Positions 12,901 through 25,434 of a DNA stretch of 64,000 bases are shown here, piece after piece. Position 1 is the first letter of the stretch. Every line of letters begins with the position of its first letter. Below the pieces are notes generated by a model that was not told where the DNA came from, searched no databases, and worked only from the letters and a program-made list of their open reading frames with translations. This DNA is from Paramecium sonneborni. Taxonomy: Eukaryota; Ciliophora; Oligohymenophorea; Peniculida; Parameciidae. The translations under genes were made by a program, and so were the position numbers. Location: assembly GCA_905182985.1 (NCBI GenBank), contig CAJJDN010000152.1, positions 101,604 through 165,603 on the forward strand, written 5' to 3'.

Positions 12901-15900
12901 ATAGATTAGATAAAGCTTTATTTCATGATCTATAAGAATAGTTTCTGCTGAAATTATCAAATGATGATGAAGTTATTTATATATTTTCAAGATTGCTTAA
13001 AGAAGAAGCTATTTAATAAAAATAATTAGCCTTAAATATAGTTTATGAATGCTTGTAAAGAGAATAGAACATAATTGAAAAAGATAGATTATTACATTTT
13101 TGTCTCAAACAAATACCTTTTTTAATGTTGTATTTAGAAGAGAGTAATAATGAGTATACACTCAAAAGTATTAAGAAAGTATTTAAAACACTATTTATTT
13201 TTGAATAAATTCAAATAATGGATAAATAGTAATTAGCTACAGTTATCTAAACTGATTGTTGGTTTTAATTTAATAAGTTTATTTCTCGTATATTTAATTA
13301 AGTTGATAGATTATTTAGTTTAGAGTAATAACTTAAACAGAGTACATTAAGAAATGATAATAATCTATTCATGAACAGGTCTGATATCAGTAATGATAAG
13401 AATTAAATGCTTGCATAATTCTTTAAAATTATTGTTTCTATTCTAAGAATCATAGGAAAATTAATCTAATGTTTGGATCCATCTTCTCATTTTGGAGATT
13501 CTGCTAATCAATTTTCTTTGATTGAAGAAGTTTTATATTTTACTACAAATTATTTTAATTATATAAATAGATCCTAACTAACTCATATATGCACTGAAAC
13601 AGATATTTTATCTTTATATACAGAATCATTTAGATGTTTAAACAATTTTTGTGAAGGAAATATTTAAAATCAAAATTTAATATTTAGTCACAAACCATTA
13701 ATTTAAATTATTCAATTTGTTATTACAACTCCTAAGTATGACATTTTAGCTGATAATTTATAAGACAATAATTACAGAACTTTATTTAAAGCAACAATCA
13801 AATTACTATTATTAGTTTAATTGGATTAACATTAAAATTATTCTGAATTAAATTTTTAAATTCTTTTTGAAAAACTTCTTTCAATCTATGATACATTTGC
13901 TCCTAGACTTTAGATTATTATTTAAGGTTAAAAATGCACACATATAGATAATATCAATTGTACATATCTAAAATGTTAAAATGATTTAATAGCTCCAGGA
14001 GAATTTGAAGTTTTTACTATATGTTTTGATTTGATTATCTTATTTAACATTCTTTGTGAAAAAATCAATAAATTAGGAAAAGGAGAAATTAAAAGAGATT
14101 ATTGGTAGACATTAAGAGATAGAGTAATTGGAGATTAGATACACGAATTATCATTGAATTAAAAGTAAAATATTAATTTCTTAAGAATCTATTTAAGTAT
14201 GAAATAATTTGTTAAGTAATAACCATTTGATCAAAAAAGAAAAGAACTTTTAAGAGAATATCTTTAATCTAATGAATCTATCATTACTTCATTAGAAATC
14301 AAAGAGTATAAATCTTAATAAAGAATAAATGTAAAAAAAAAATTAACAAGTATTAAATCTCCTTCAATTTTAAATAAATAACAAACATCATTTGCTGAAA
14401 TGTAAAGTCCTAAGAGTAAATTAAAAGAAAGTTTTTATAAAATTACAAATAAAAAATTATAAGTCAAATAAACCTTAGAAGAAGCTATTCCATTTAAAAA
14501 ATTCGAAGAATAAGATATGATAATCGAAACTCATGGAAAACGAGAAAATAATATAGAATAAAAATTAGAAGAAATTGCTATTAATTGGCTTGAAGGAACT
14601 TAATAACATAATTAAAGAGATATTATTAAATAAAATATGTGTTTAAAAATGGCAGAAGCAATTAATTTTTTTAGTAAGTATATTGGATAAATTGAAATTT
14701 AAAGAAATGAACAAACTAAATTATAATATTTTGTTTTACCTTTTTAATCATCATTTTTATTAAAATAAACTACAAAAAAAGCAAAAATGTTAAGAATGAA
14801 AAGAGGGAGATATGAACAATTAAAAACTATGTCAGATTACTTTTAAAATGAAGTTATTTTTAGATAACATATTTCTATGTATCCAAAATTAAATTGGTTT
14901 TCAATTAATATCCATCTTATAAAATCATTTAATTATTTAATAGTTTTAACACTAAATATTTGCTATTTAGCAGATTTAGAAAGGTAATCAAATACTTATT
15001 CTTTCAAAAATCAAACAGTACATATTATTGTAATAATTTTAACTATTATTTTAATATTATTATCTGCATTTGTATTAATAATAGAAATAATTAATTAATA
15101 ACCTTATATAGCTTTTAGAGTTAATTATTATAGAGAATAAAATTATGAAGATAATTCTTTAGAATTTAAAGGAAATGATAACTTAAATTATATTTATCCA
15201 AATTTGCAAAGTTTAAAGAAAACAAATTAAAAAAAGAAAATAAAAATGCATTAATATTTAACCTAAAATAGAATTTTGGCATAAATCACTAATATTACAT
15301 TTTTGTATCATTTATGTTATTTGGTTTTGGCAGCATTATCTTTTTTAGCATCACCATTTATTTCCTTATTACTTTTTGATATAGTTCCAAGAGTAAAAGT
15401 AATAAATTTATAAATATTTAGGGCTTAAAAAAGGTTTTAGAATCTGTTTTTGTGAATATTGGAAAGATTATCTTAATTTTATATTTAGCATTAATAGTAA
15501 TTCATTGTTATGCTTTTCTGGCATTTGTAGTAGAGGATATTTAATTATTTTTGGAAGAGGATTTAAGTGTAGAACTTCCATTTATTACAATTTTTTTGAG
15601 ATTTTTTGGGAATGGATTTAGATTGTAGAATGCTTTTAGTTAAATTGATGTCTATCCAAATGAATAATGGGGCAATTATATTTTTTTGGTTACATTATTT
15701 ATAGTTGTTTTTATTATTTGTTTTGCTTTAATAATAAGCATTATTACAGGACAATATTCTCATAAAAATCTACTATCTAAAAATTAAAAGAATAAATCCT
15801 GTAAAATTTGTAATATATCTTATTATCAATGTCGAGAAAAGTAATATAAATATATTATTTTAAGAAATATAAGTTGGCAAGAGCATATAGAAAAGGTTCA

Positions 15901-16024
15901 TAAATTGTCGGCATATTTGTTTTTTATTATATGTTTATAATAAAAGTAGGAATTAAATTATGTGGAAAGAGAAATTGTTAAAAAGCTACTTGAAAAAGAT
16001 ATGTCATGGTTACCCACAAATTGA
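6934..16024 (+). CDS. IP3-receptor/ryanodine-receptor-like Ca2+-release channel
   Basis: A single giant gene of about 2,990 residues, joined through small introns such as 7225-7248 and 8965-8992 and one near 12655. It should release Ca2+ from internal stores as a tetramer. The N-terminal part has ligand-binding/MIR-like beta-trefoil blocks (LKFGDFFVIKTNVS, then a CFFTIRNPRT strand). Long helical RIH-like regions follow (RNLGVHKQILRLIKA region near 10860). The C-terminal 400 residues hold several TM helices, a pore segment FLRFFGNGFRLQ, a long last TM helix, then the typical tail: CKIC...C plus HIEKVH, a hydrophobic helix and a final DMSWLPTN. That tail closely follows the IP3R linker domain. 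The start at 6934 is MNMSLSF; 6940 is also possible. The family is known from Paramecium as CRC channels. Its ligand cannot be read here. Confidence 0.93.
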
Positions 16025-16086
16025 TAAGTAAAATATATATAATTAATACTATTTGAAAATATAGAATATTATAATATATATATTAT

Positions 16087-17832
16087 TCAAATGAACTTTT
16101 TTAGGGCTTTTTTCCAATCTTCTGCTGTGGCATACTGAATTTCTTCGTAAAATTTACTGAAATCATAATTAAAATCAGTAAAAACAATCTTAGGATTTAA
16201 ACAGATATTTAAATAAAATTTGAGTTTCATTAATTCTACATTATCTTGAGATAATTTATCTAATACAAGTTTAACAGTGCCATAATATACTTATTGAAAT
16301 TAATCAGTTAAAGTTAAACTATTGTCTAATATGCTTAAATATTGTTAATAGAATTCTTTAGTTTATTCATTAAGGACAATTTATTTGGCTTAATTTTGTA
16401 GACTTAAACATTTTCTTAAAATTTCAACAAAGAATTTCATAGCTTAATCAATATCCATTTGTAGATGTTTACACATTTATTTGAATTCATGAGATCTCAT
16501 ATAAATTTCATATTCTGGATTTTGAGATTTGGTGATTTCTCTATATAGTTCTTCCATTTTGATAAGTTGATTTTTGGATATACAAAAAATCAATTAAAAA
16601 CATAATTCAATAGAGATAGGCATAATATTTTGTTATAACATAGCAAAAAGTCCTTAAATAAGAAAACTATAAAAGAATGCTAAATTTCTTTCATATTTAC
16701 AAATAGTATTTAACTTTTAGATGGTTTTAGATTCTTCAGATTCTGCACTATACTATTAGAATATATCATTATAAATAGGTTATTGGACATTATTTTTAAT
16801 TTCAGATTATTCTTCATCAATTTTATTAATATCTTTCATATATCCAAGAATCAAATTTTGATTGATATAAATTTTATTGAGACTAATAGATCTCATAAGT
16901 CTATCTTTTTCTTTTTCCATTTATTACATATTATAATGAATTTGATTTTCATCAATAACAATAATTTCATTAACGAATAAATCTTCCCAACTGATACGAT
17001 CTGCTTCATTAACAGTTAACATTTTTTTTAATAAATTTTTAACTTTTTGACTTCTAATAGGAATTTCTGGAAATGATAGAGGTTAAGTAGTAATTTTTTC
17101 TAATAATTCACATTATCCATTAGCAATCCAAGGAGTTACTCCATATAATAATTCATAAAACATAACTCCAATAGACCATATATCACATTTAGAAGTGAAA
17201 TGAGTACCTTCTAAAATTTAAGGTGCCATATAAATAGGTGAACCTACTCTACTTAAATTCATTTTATCAATTTCTGATTCAATAATTCTTGCAAATCCGA
17301 AATCGGCAATTTTAGCGACTCCATCATTTAATAATATATTTGATGGTTTAATGTCTCTATGAATTACTTTTTCTTAATGTAATATCTCAAATCCTTTAAT
17401 AACATGCTTAAAAAAAATGACTGCTTCTAATTCAGATAATCTTTTATCTAATTTCTTATTTAAATATTCAGCTAAATCTCCATCTTTACAAAACTCTAAA
17501 ATCATATATAAATTTGAGCTTGTCTTTGTAACATGAATTAACTTAACAATATTTGGATGATCTATTTTTGTTAGAATAGCAATCTCTCTTTTTATATGTT
17601 ACTATAATTATTCACTATTCTATACAACCTAATAACAAATATTAAATTAAAATTATACATGCATAGGAATAGTCTTTATAGCTACCTGTTTAGTCTAATC
17701 ATCTTTATAATGACCACGATAAACTGTTCCAAATTATCCTTTTCCTAATTTCTTATTTACAACTACGAAATTGTCTACTTTTTTTGTTTTCCAATCTTAA
17801 GATCCTTAACCTTATGCTTAACCAGCTTACAT
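16087..17832 (-). CDS. Ser/Thr protein kinase, ULK/Atg1-like
   Basis: About 570 residues. The kinase domain occupies the first 280: glycine loop LGKGQFGTVYRG, VAIK lysine, catalytic [14 protein letters not shown] as ADFGFARI, and [11 protein letters not shown] instead of the usual APE. That substitution, with the GSP-YMAP sequence, is typical of the ULK/Atg1 group that starts autophagy or acts at cilia. One intron of about 30 nt follows the VAIK region. The C-terminal 280 residues are helical with no domain I recognise. Every catalytic residue is intact, so it should be active. It is first in a run of three minus-strand genes, the third of which is a pseudokinase. Confidence 0.9.
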
Positions 17833-17908
17833 TATTTTATTTATATATAAATTCTCTAAAATGATAAAATAATATAAATTCAAAAAATCTAGAATTTTAT
17901 AATCAATT

Positions 17909-19534
17909 TCAATATGATAAACTTCTTCTGCTTTTTCTTAAATTATATATCATTTCTTTTTTCATTTGATATCTTCTGATTATAAAAAATATAGCTAAGA
18001 ACAATCCTACAACTATTGAAAAAGCAACAACACATAAATAAATATATAAATCTTCCTATTATGAAGACATTAAAACTCCATGAATATCAAATACATAATC
18101 AAGTCTACTTTAACAATAATTAAAAGCATCTGATTAATTTTTATTAAGACAATTTGTACTATTAAGTCTTATCTAATACATAAATATTACATTTACTGTG
18201 ACTCTATTTTATTAACTCAATCTAGCTTAACATGTTATTTAAGCTGATCTTTCTTATTTAAAATATATTGCAACACCATATCTATAAATACCAATTACAA
18301 AGTTTTCATCTAACTCACTCACACCCAACAATTCCATTTAATAAAAATTATCTCTTTAATAATACTTTAATTAATTACCCTTTTATAAGAGAAGGATCAG
18401 TTAAACTATCTATTAAACTCTTCTAATATACATTATTTGTTGGATTACTAATTAATAGAGCAAAATTATTAAATTAATATATATTTCTTATAATTAATTT
18501 AGAAATTGTTCTCATTCTAATTATTACCCAACCATCATCTATAATTCTACCTTCATATACTTCTGAAAATAATTGATTTTATTAGATTAAAATTATTTAT
18601 TTATTTCTTACTGATATCACTTTACATCCTTTTTATGCAATAAAGAATTTTCTATCAAGATTCATAGATGTAACATTTAAACGATATACTCCGTTTTCTT
18701 AATCTAATAAATATAAAAAATCATCTTCTAAAGCATAATCTACTAAATTTAGTTTAGTATTACTAAAGCTTTTAGAAAAAATCTAAATTATATTATCTTT
18801 ATTTACTTCAATATCATATTCATTTATCTTTATTAAAACATTATTTAACACTTTATAAACAGTTAAGCCTTAATTACCATTTATTAAATAAAATAGTTAT
18901 TCCCTTACAAAAAATTTGAAATGACCATTTACTTTTTTCCAATTAAGAATTTTAAATTATTCTAAAGTGTCATTTTTAATAGTAAATTATATAAGTTAGT
19001 GTTGATCAACATAATAATATGAATCATTATCTGCTAATACAATTTAGTTTTCATAGCCATCTTAAATAATTTATAATTAATGAGTCGTATAATTTGCAAG
19101 TTTAGGGACAACATTATATTATAAATGATAAATTGTACCATTTTTCTCTAATAGAATCACATCCCTATTCTTTATAGTATATGAAATTATTTCTTCTGAA
19201 AATCCCTACTCAATATCTTCTGTTTTCAAATTATCAATATCAACATACTGCATATCATTAATAAGAGCAATCAAAGTTTCTGGATGTTTACGAAAAACAA
19301 TAGATTAATATTCAAAATTACAGATTGATTCTTCATAATCTCCATTATATTCTATTGATATATTTCTAATATTAATGAAATATTTGTGTACAATATCTAT
19401 CCAAAATCTTCAAAAGTTCTTGAAAAAACAGTTTTATCTGCAATTAATGGTATGAATTATGGAAAAGCAAAGGAGTAATTAGTCCAAGTAATTTCCTGAG
19501 AAAATACAAGAAGAAATTATGTTAAAATAAACAT
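17909..19534 (-). CDS. Type I membrane protein with signal peptide, unknown family
   Basis: About 520 residues. It starts MFILTQFLLVFSQ, a clear signal peptide, followed by a long extracytoplasmic region rich in Tyr, Asn and beta-strand-like alternation. One TM helix near the C-terminus (YLCVVAFSIVVGLFLAIFF) precedes a short basic tail (RRYQMKKEM...RKSRRSLSY). Cysteines cluster just before the TM helix. Two introns were needed, one about 26 nt near the start and one of 25 nt beginning at GTAATTAATT. The topology suggests a surface or secretory-pathway receptor or adhesion protein. It lies 48 bp downstream of the pseudokinase and 76 bp upstream of the ULK-like kinase in the same orientation. 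No function is claimed. Confidence 0.8.
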
Positions 19535-19582
19535 ATTTAATATTTATAATTTGAGATATCCTTCATTTATTTATTTAGAGGA

Positions 19583-20610
19583 TCAACAATCAATCTATTA
19601 CAATAAATTCATAATCTCTTCAATTGATTATTCATTCAAAATCAAATTTAATGCTATTAAAGAAAAAGGATCTTCTTTTTGCATTTTTAACCATTCAATT
19701 TAATTAATTTATTAAAGTTTATTCTTTGGATTTTGATGATAATTCTTTATCTATAAGATTTAGGCTAAACAATATCCTAAGTCTTTAAAATTAATTATAT
19801 TATTTCCTATTGATGCTTCAGTATAATCATTTAATTTAAAAGACTTAGAATCTTCAGAATATACAATGGAATCTAAAGTTATAGATTTTAAAACTAATTA
19901 GTGATCATGAGCAGAAGTCAAACCTTAAATTAAATCTAAGAATATTGTTTTTATTTGCTTGTTCGTCAATTCATCTAAGAAATGGAGAATTGTTTTACAA
20001 CAATATTAATACAATAATAACTAGAAGGTAATATGGACAATTTCTATATTAAATATAAATTTATACTTATTTCTTTAGCTAAATCATCAATTTTTTGAGT
20101 CTATGTTGTATAAGTGAAAATGTTTTCAGGGGTAATTATAAATTTATTATTTAATGAAAATAATTTCTAAAAATATTCCTAGCCTAAATATTTACATCTA
20201 TAATGTCTGATTTAATTGAAATTGGTTTAATTTAGTATTTTATTTTAGATCTTTTATCTTCAATCTCCTTATATATAAGATTATTTACAATAATAGGACA
20301 TTTTTTGGAAAATAGATCTTTATCTAATTTTAGATAATCAAAATCATAAATTTTCTAATTTCTTAAATCAATATCGTTTTATTCAGAAATATCTAATTTA
20401 CAACTTGATATTTTCTAAATTGAAAACCATTTCTATTAAAAATCTTAAGGTTATCTTTTCTGTATTTTTTTAGACCTTAGTTTTATATAATTAAATGATA
20501 AACCTTTCTAAAATTTATTCACTGCTTTAATGTGCTTTATTCCAACTAATTTAACTCAAATTATCAGGTGATGCGATTTAATCTTATTGGCTTGAGGAAT
20601 AAATATTCAT
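19583..20610 (-). CDS. Degenerate protein kinase-like protein (pseudokinase)
   Basis: About 310 residues, start MNIYSSSQQDQ, read with three small introns (28, 29 and 23 nt). A kinase-like C-lobe can be followed: a helix ILHFLDELTNKQIKTIFLDL, then GLTSAHDHQLVLKSITLDSI where active kinases have LH..xxHRDLKxxNI, then FKLNDYTEAS where DFG is expected. The HRD aspartate, the catalytic-loop Lys/Asn and the DFG aspartate-phenylalanine-glycine are all absent. A hydrophobic helix IINFKDLGYCLAQIL matches the region after the activation segment. The glycine loop is not recognisable either. I infer a non-catalytic scaffold. The alternative is an unrelated helical protein, so the family call is moderate while the gene itself is well supported. 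Confidence 0.65.
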
Positions 20611-20896
20611 TGAATAATTTATTTTTTTAATAAATGTTTTAAACTTTATCTTGAATAGTTTTTACAAAAATGTGATATTTAAGATTATAATAAGCAAATT
20701 AACAAATATTTATTAGAAAATAAACGACAACATCTTTTATTTATTTAAAAATATTTAAATTATCTATTCTTTTATAATCTAATATTCTAATTAGATCCTT
20801 AAATTCTAATTTAAAATTATGTGGTGGATTTAATGAAAGATTATTCTAATGTATATTTATTAAAATTATTTTTGATTTTATTATAGATTAGAATTA

Positions 20897-22526
20897 ATGA
20901 TTGCAAATTCACCTGAAGCTGAAAAATTTAAAGAATAAGGAAATGAATAATTTAAATTGAGTAATTTCTAAAAAGCAATAGAATTCTATACTGCTGGTAT
21001 TGAGACTGCTACTGGTAATAAATATAGTTAAAATATTTCTAGGAAATTAAAGACTTCTTTGTTTGTCAAATAGAGCATTTGCTCATATAAAAATGGAAAA
21101 CTATGGTTTAGCTATAATAGATGCTGATGAGATATTGAAAGAGAATTCTGGATTCATAAAAGCTTATTATAGAAAAGGATCAGCTTATTTTATGTTGGGT
21201 AAATTTGATGATGCTAGAAAAGAATTTAAAAAGGTAAAAAAATAATAAATTTATTTAGGCAGACTCACTTACTTAAGGAAAGGATGAAGATATATAGGCA
21301 AAGTTGAAATAAATCAAATAGGCAATATTTGAACGAGAATTTGCAAAATCTATAGAAAGACCAGATGAAGCAAGTGAGCCAATTGATATTAAAGATATTT
21401 ATGTAGAATAAGGATATGATGGACCAAGAATTGATAATGATATCAGTGAAGTTACACCAGAATGGTAAAATTTAAGAGTTTATTATAAGGTGTGAGAAAC
21501 TAATGAATCATTTTAAAGATTAAAAGAAATTGCATAAAAAATATGCAGTAATGATACTATAAAAGGTAGGAGAAATATTGAAATCTCAATAAAATGTAGT
21601 GGAATATAATATTCCTAAGTAAATATATATGAAAATAAAAAAATAGAGATCTTGAATTCACAGTTTGTGGAGATACTCATGGATAATATTTTGATTTGTT
21701 AAACATATTTAAAATAAATGGTAATCCATCTATAAAAAGACCTTATTTATTTAATGGTGATTTTGTAGATAGAGGATCATGGAGTGTTGAAGTTATAATG
21801 ACATTATTTGCTTGGAAAGTATGCAATCCAGATATAATGCATTTAACAAGAGGAAATCATGAAAGTAGAAATATGAACAAATTATATGGATTTGAAGGTG
21901 AAGTTAAACATAAATATGATGATAAAGTTTATGAATTATTCTAAACTGTTTTTAATTATTTACCATTAGCTTATACTTTATCAAAATAAGTAATGGTTGT
22001 TCATGGAGTATACTTTATGATTTATTAATATATAGGGATTATTTTCTAATGATGGCGTAACAATTAATGAATTATAAAAATTAAATCGTTTTAGAGACAT
22101 TCCTGAAGGTGGTCCTATGGCTGATATGTTATGGAGTGATCCTATTAAATAAAATGGAAGACATCCTAGTAAAAGAGGTATTTCTATCTCTTTTGGACCT
22201 GATATTGCTCATAAATTTTTAAATGAAAATGGTTTATGTAAAAATATTAATCTCTATTTTTAAGCACTCCTTGTTAGATCACATGAAATGAAAGATTAAG
22301 GATATGAAGTAGAAGCAGATGGAAGAGTTATTACTATATTTTCTGCTCCTAATTATTGTGATCAAATGAAAAATAAAGGAGCATTTATTATTTTTAAAGG
22401 GGGTGAAATGAAACCTAAATTTGTATAATTTGATGCTGTGGTATTTTTAGTATTTTTATCATCCTTTAGGAACATCCTAAATTACCACCCATGGCTTATG
22501 CTAGAAATTACGGAATGTTTATGTGA
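20897..22526 (+). CDS. PPP5C: Serine/threonine protein phosphatase 5 (TPR-PP5)
   Basis: About 470 residues. N-terminal TPR repeats (EAEKFKEQGNEQFK; LSNRAFAHIKMENYGLAIIDAD) bind Hsp90-type partners. The PPP catalytic domain follows with GDTHGQ, GDFVDRG, RGNHE, a histidine HG motif, RSHE and the SAPNYCD signature, and ends MAYARNYGMFM, matching the PP5 C-terminus. Several introns of 25-32 nt are evident. One junction near 21490 is awkward. The conserved helix before the catalytic domain should read DQKKLHKK, but the only canonical GT-AG choice there shifts the frame by one, so either the intron is 37 nt and removes three residues or a base is missing. All metal ligands are present. The next gene is HSF, also tied to Hsp90 function. 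Confidence 0.95.
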
Positions 22527-22717
22527 AAAAACACAAATTATTAAATTTATGTTTTTGTCCAAAAGAATTAATTGCAATATATTAGTAATAAATTATTTTC
22601 TTTCTTTTCCTTTGATCTTAATAAATCTAAGAAATAAACACATTCTAAATTACGCATATAAAGTAATAGTTTAAATTAAGATTATTCTTAGAAATTCTAA
22701 CAATCACTTGAATTATC

Positions 22718-22725
22718 GAAATTTC
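22718..22725. promoter_or_regulatory. Possible heat-shock element half-pair upstream of HSF
   Basis: GAAATTTC is a perfect GAAnnTTC inverted pair 25 bp before the HSF start codon. An imperfect TTC/GAA cluster lies near 22687-22697. In such AT-rich DNA a single pair can occur by chance, so this is weak evidence for autoregulation. Confidence 0.2.
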
Positions 22726-22750
22726 TAAAAATCATATTTAATTATTTTTT

Positions 22751-24130
22751 ATGGATAGAGCAAAAGAAGAACATAATATTAAATAAAAGGCATCAACTCC
22801 TTCTTTTTTAATTAAAACATACGACATTCTAGAAGTAATCAGATATTGTCTACATTTTATTCTAGAATCCTGATTACAATGAAATTATATCTTGGAATGA
22901 AGAAGGCACCGCATTCGTTGTAAAAAATGTTAACGAATTGGCTGAGAAAGTATTATTACGTTAAATAGTCTAGGTATTACCAAACCATTTTAAGCATAAT
23001 AATTATGCTTCTTTTGTAAGATAATTGAATATGTATGATTTTCATAAAATGAAAAATGAAGGGGGAGATAATGAATTTAGACATAAATATTTTTAGAGAG
23101 GAAATAAGTAATCTTTAATTCTTATGATAAACAGACATTTATTGTGTGAAATAAAGAGAAAATAAGGAGAACAGGTTGAATAGTTTGACGAAAGAAATTA
23201 AAATTCAAGTTAGAATTGTAAAATTATTTGTCATTTATAATAGCCAATAATTCCATGGAAGTAGATATGTCTAAGTTAAAAAATGATTATTAATTTTTTC
23301 TTAATGAAATGTTAGGCATTAAAGGAAAGTAACATGAATTACAAAAAGCATTAATCTTAATTATGACTTAAAACGATCATTTGATCAATGAAAATAAATT
23401 ATTGTGGCAAGTAATCCATTATAACTCAATAATTTCCTTAGGAAATCAAAAGAATAAGAGAAACTGACGAAAGAAAAATAGATACTTTGTCTTACTTATT
23501 AGCCACATTAATTACTAATATGAATTAATCTTAAAACTAATAAACTGTTCAATAACTTGTAGGTGTCTAAGTGCCATAATAGACTTAAATTCCACCATAA
23601 GAACCAAGTAATTTATTATTTAAAAAATAGATAATCATATTGATCAATAGTTTAATAATCTCTTGAATCTTTAATAACTCAACCAAAATAGTATAATATT
23701 TCAATATAAAATAGAACCTGGATAATAAAAGGATCCAAAATAAATATAAGAACATAATTCATTTCTAGAAAAAATTATGAAAACATAATAGTAATAAGAA
23801 TAGCAGTTGTAATCAAGTATATTTATTTTATGCTATATTATTAGTTAAACAAGATATTTCTTAATATGATAATAGTTTTATGAAAAAATAATGTAATACT
23901 TAATTTTAAAGACAACCATAACATATGGATTCAAATTTTATGGTATAATAAAATAGTTAAGCACTGATTTAATGTACATTATTGTCTATTTTATAGAACT
24001 AATGAACTTGTCCTAATAATAATAGTCTCAGTAACAATAACAATCAGGACAATAATTCTAGAACAATTTTTAAAATTATTTTGGATAAAATAAGGGAAAT
24101 GACAATTTTAGAGGATTTCCATTTTTATGA
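22751..24130 (+). CDS. HSF: Heat-shock transcription factor (HSF)
   Basis: About 400 residues after removing seven small introns. The first 110 residues are a complete HSF DNA-binding domain: SFLIKTYDILE, NPDYNEIISWNEEGTAFVV, FKHNNYASFVRQLNMYDFHK and the wing/turn ending FRHKYFQRG. An acidic, Gln-rich linker leads to a heptad region (KLKNDYQFFLNEMLGIKGKQ to KLLWQEIKRIRETDERKI) suited to trimerisation. The C-terminal 200 residues are Gln/Asn-rich, a common kind of activation domain, ending FRGFPFL. The intron 22833-22863 splits the DNA-binding domain after residue 28. It binds nGAAn arrays as a trimer in the nucleus. Confidence is very high for the family and moderate for exact C-terminal splicing. 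Confidence 0.93.
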
Positions 24131-24438
24131 ACTTATTATTTGATTATTATATAAAGTTATTAATATTCTATTGATTGTATAGATTTAAATTACAAAATAT
24201 TAAAAATTAATTGGAAAGTAAAATAACAGAAAAGTTTTTCAATATGTATTTCAATTAAGTTTTGAGGAATTTTTTAATGTAGAACTATAAGTTTCTATTC
24301 AATTTATAATTAGCAACAGTCAAATGATAAAATTAAAGTTATCAAGCATGAAGGTTTTCAAAACGGATAGTTAAATTAATGTAGAAAAGAATCAATTGTC
24401 GTTTTTGAGTTAATAATTTTTATATAAATATTTATTAA
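24131..24438. other. Intergenic, no gene seen
   Basis: About 308 bp of AT-rich sequence between HSF and the next plus-strand gene. I see no sustained coding frame or RNA-like structure. It presumably holds the HSF 3' end and the next promoter. Confidence 0.5.
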
Positions 24439-24795
24439 ATGACTGAGGTAGCTCCAATATTAAACATACTTCTAGACAATAGTACTACTAATTTAAACCA
24501 ATAAAATGGATAAGGAATTGCAAAGAAAATTAAAAAGAAGGGGAAATGTTGCTTTTCTAAAAAATACAAACAGAAAAAAATATATAAATATATTTCACCA
24601 GAAGAATCCTCATCTGAATGTGATGGATGGGAGGAAGAAGATTAATTCAATAGATAATCTGATTATCGAAGATAAAACAAAGAAATAACAGATCTTAAAT
24701 GTGTAGCTTGGAACCTTGAACTTTTTATCAAAAATGCAAAATAATAACTTGCATATTTGGAGGGAACTATGCAGGTAAATCATGCAAGAAATTGA
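24439..24795 (+). CDS. Small polar protein of unknown function
   Basis: An intronless 118-residue frame from ATG 24439 to TGA 24793-24795. It has a neutral start (MTEVAPILNILLDN), a Lys/Cys-rich block (AKKIKKKGKCCFSKKYKQKK), an acidic stretch (SPEESSSECDGWEEED) and a helical C-terminus with ELFIKNAKQQLAYLEG. The sharp charge segregation and balanced codon use look genuinely coding. A double Cys beside basic residues could be palmitoylated, but that is speculation. No homologue recognised. Confidence 0.65.
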
Positions 24796-25434
24796 TTTCA
24801 CTTTTTTCTTTATTTAAATTTATCAACTATACCCTAAACATTTTAAAATTGGTTTAATCCATCATCATGTTCTATTATTCTCCTTCAATTTAAATTGATT
24901 CTCATCGATAAATTCATATAAATATTCACACTCACTGTCATATTAAGTGATAGATCATTGAATAACTATTGAATGGAAATCTTAGCATTTTTAAATGCAT
25001 TTACTTAGCACGTGTAATTTAAATATTCATTTCGTGTATGAATTTTCGCATTTTCTCATAATAAAGAAAACTTTTAAGTAATTTCTATTATTAAGGTTAA
25101 AGAACTCATTTTGTAGACCATAATTTAGAATAATCTCTTCAATTCAAAGGTTATTATTAAATTTTACTTCTTGCGGATAAACGTATTTGGTATAAAAAAG
25201 AATTTTTAAATTTACCTTTTAACTGTAATACTTTATACAAATGATTTTATTGTATATATATATATCACAAAATTTATGTCAAAATGAGCTGAATTCTATG
25301 AAAAATTGACACATATTTTGTAAGTTTAAAAATTAATTTTTATACAAATATATATTTTTTGTATTTAATAAAATATTACTGAATGATGATGAGATTTGAA
25401 TAAATCTGTAAAAATAAAATTAGATAAATAAAAA
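24796..25434. other. Long intergenic region with possible gene remnant on the minus strand
   Basis: 639 bp. Between about 24870 and 25140 the minus strand shows two overlapping frames that look protein-like (for example ILNYGLQNEFFNLNNRNYLK and YDSECEYLYEFIDENQF), but each is broken by in-frame TGA and no GT-AG intron of normal size repairs them. This could be a decayed gene or chance. A short TA microsatellite lies near 25252-25264. The rest is plain AT-rich spacer. Confidence 0.3.

Noticed and set aside
25245..25265. TA microsatellite as a possible origin or chromosome breakage signal
   Set aside because: Short TA runs are everywhere in this DNA and no telomere repeat or other signal accompanies it.
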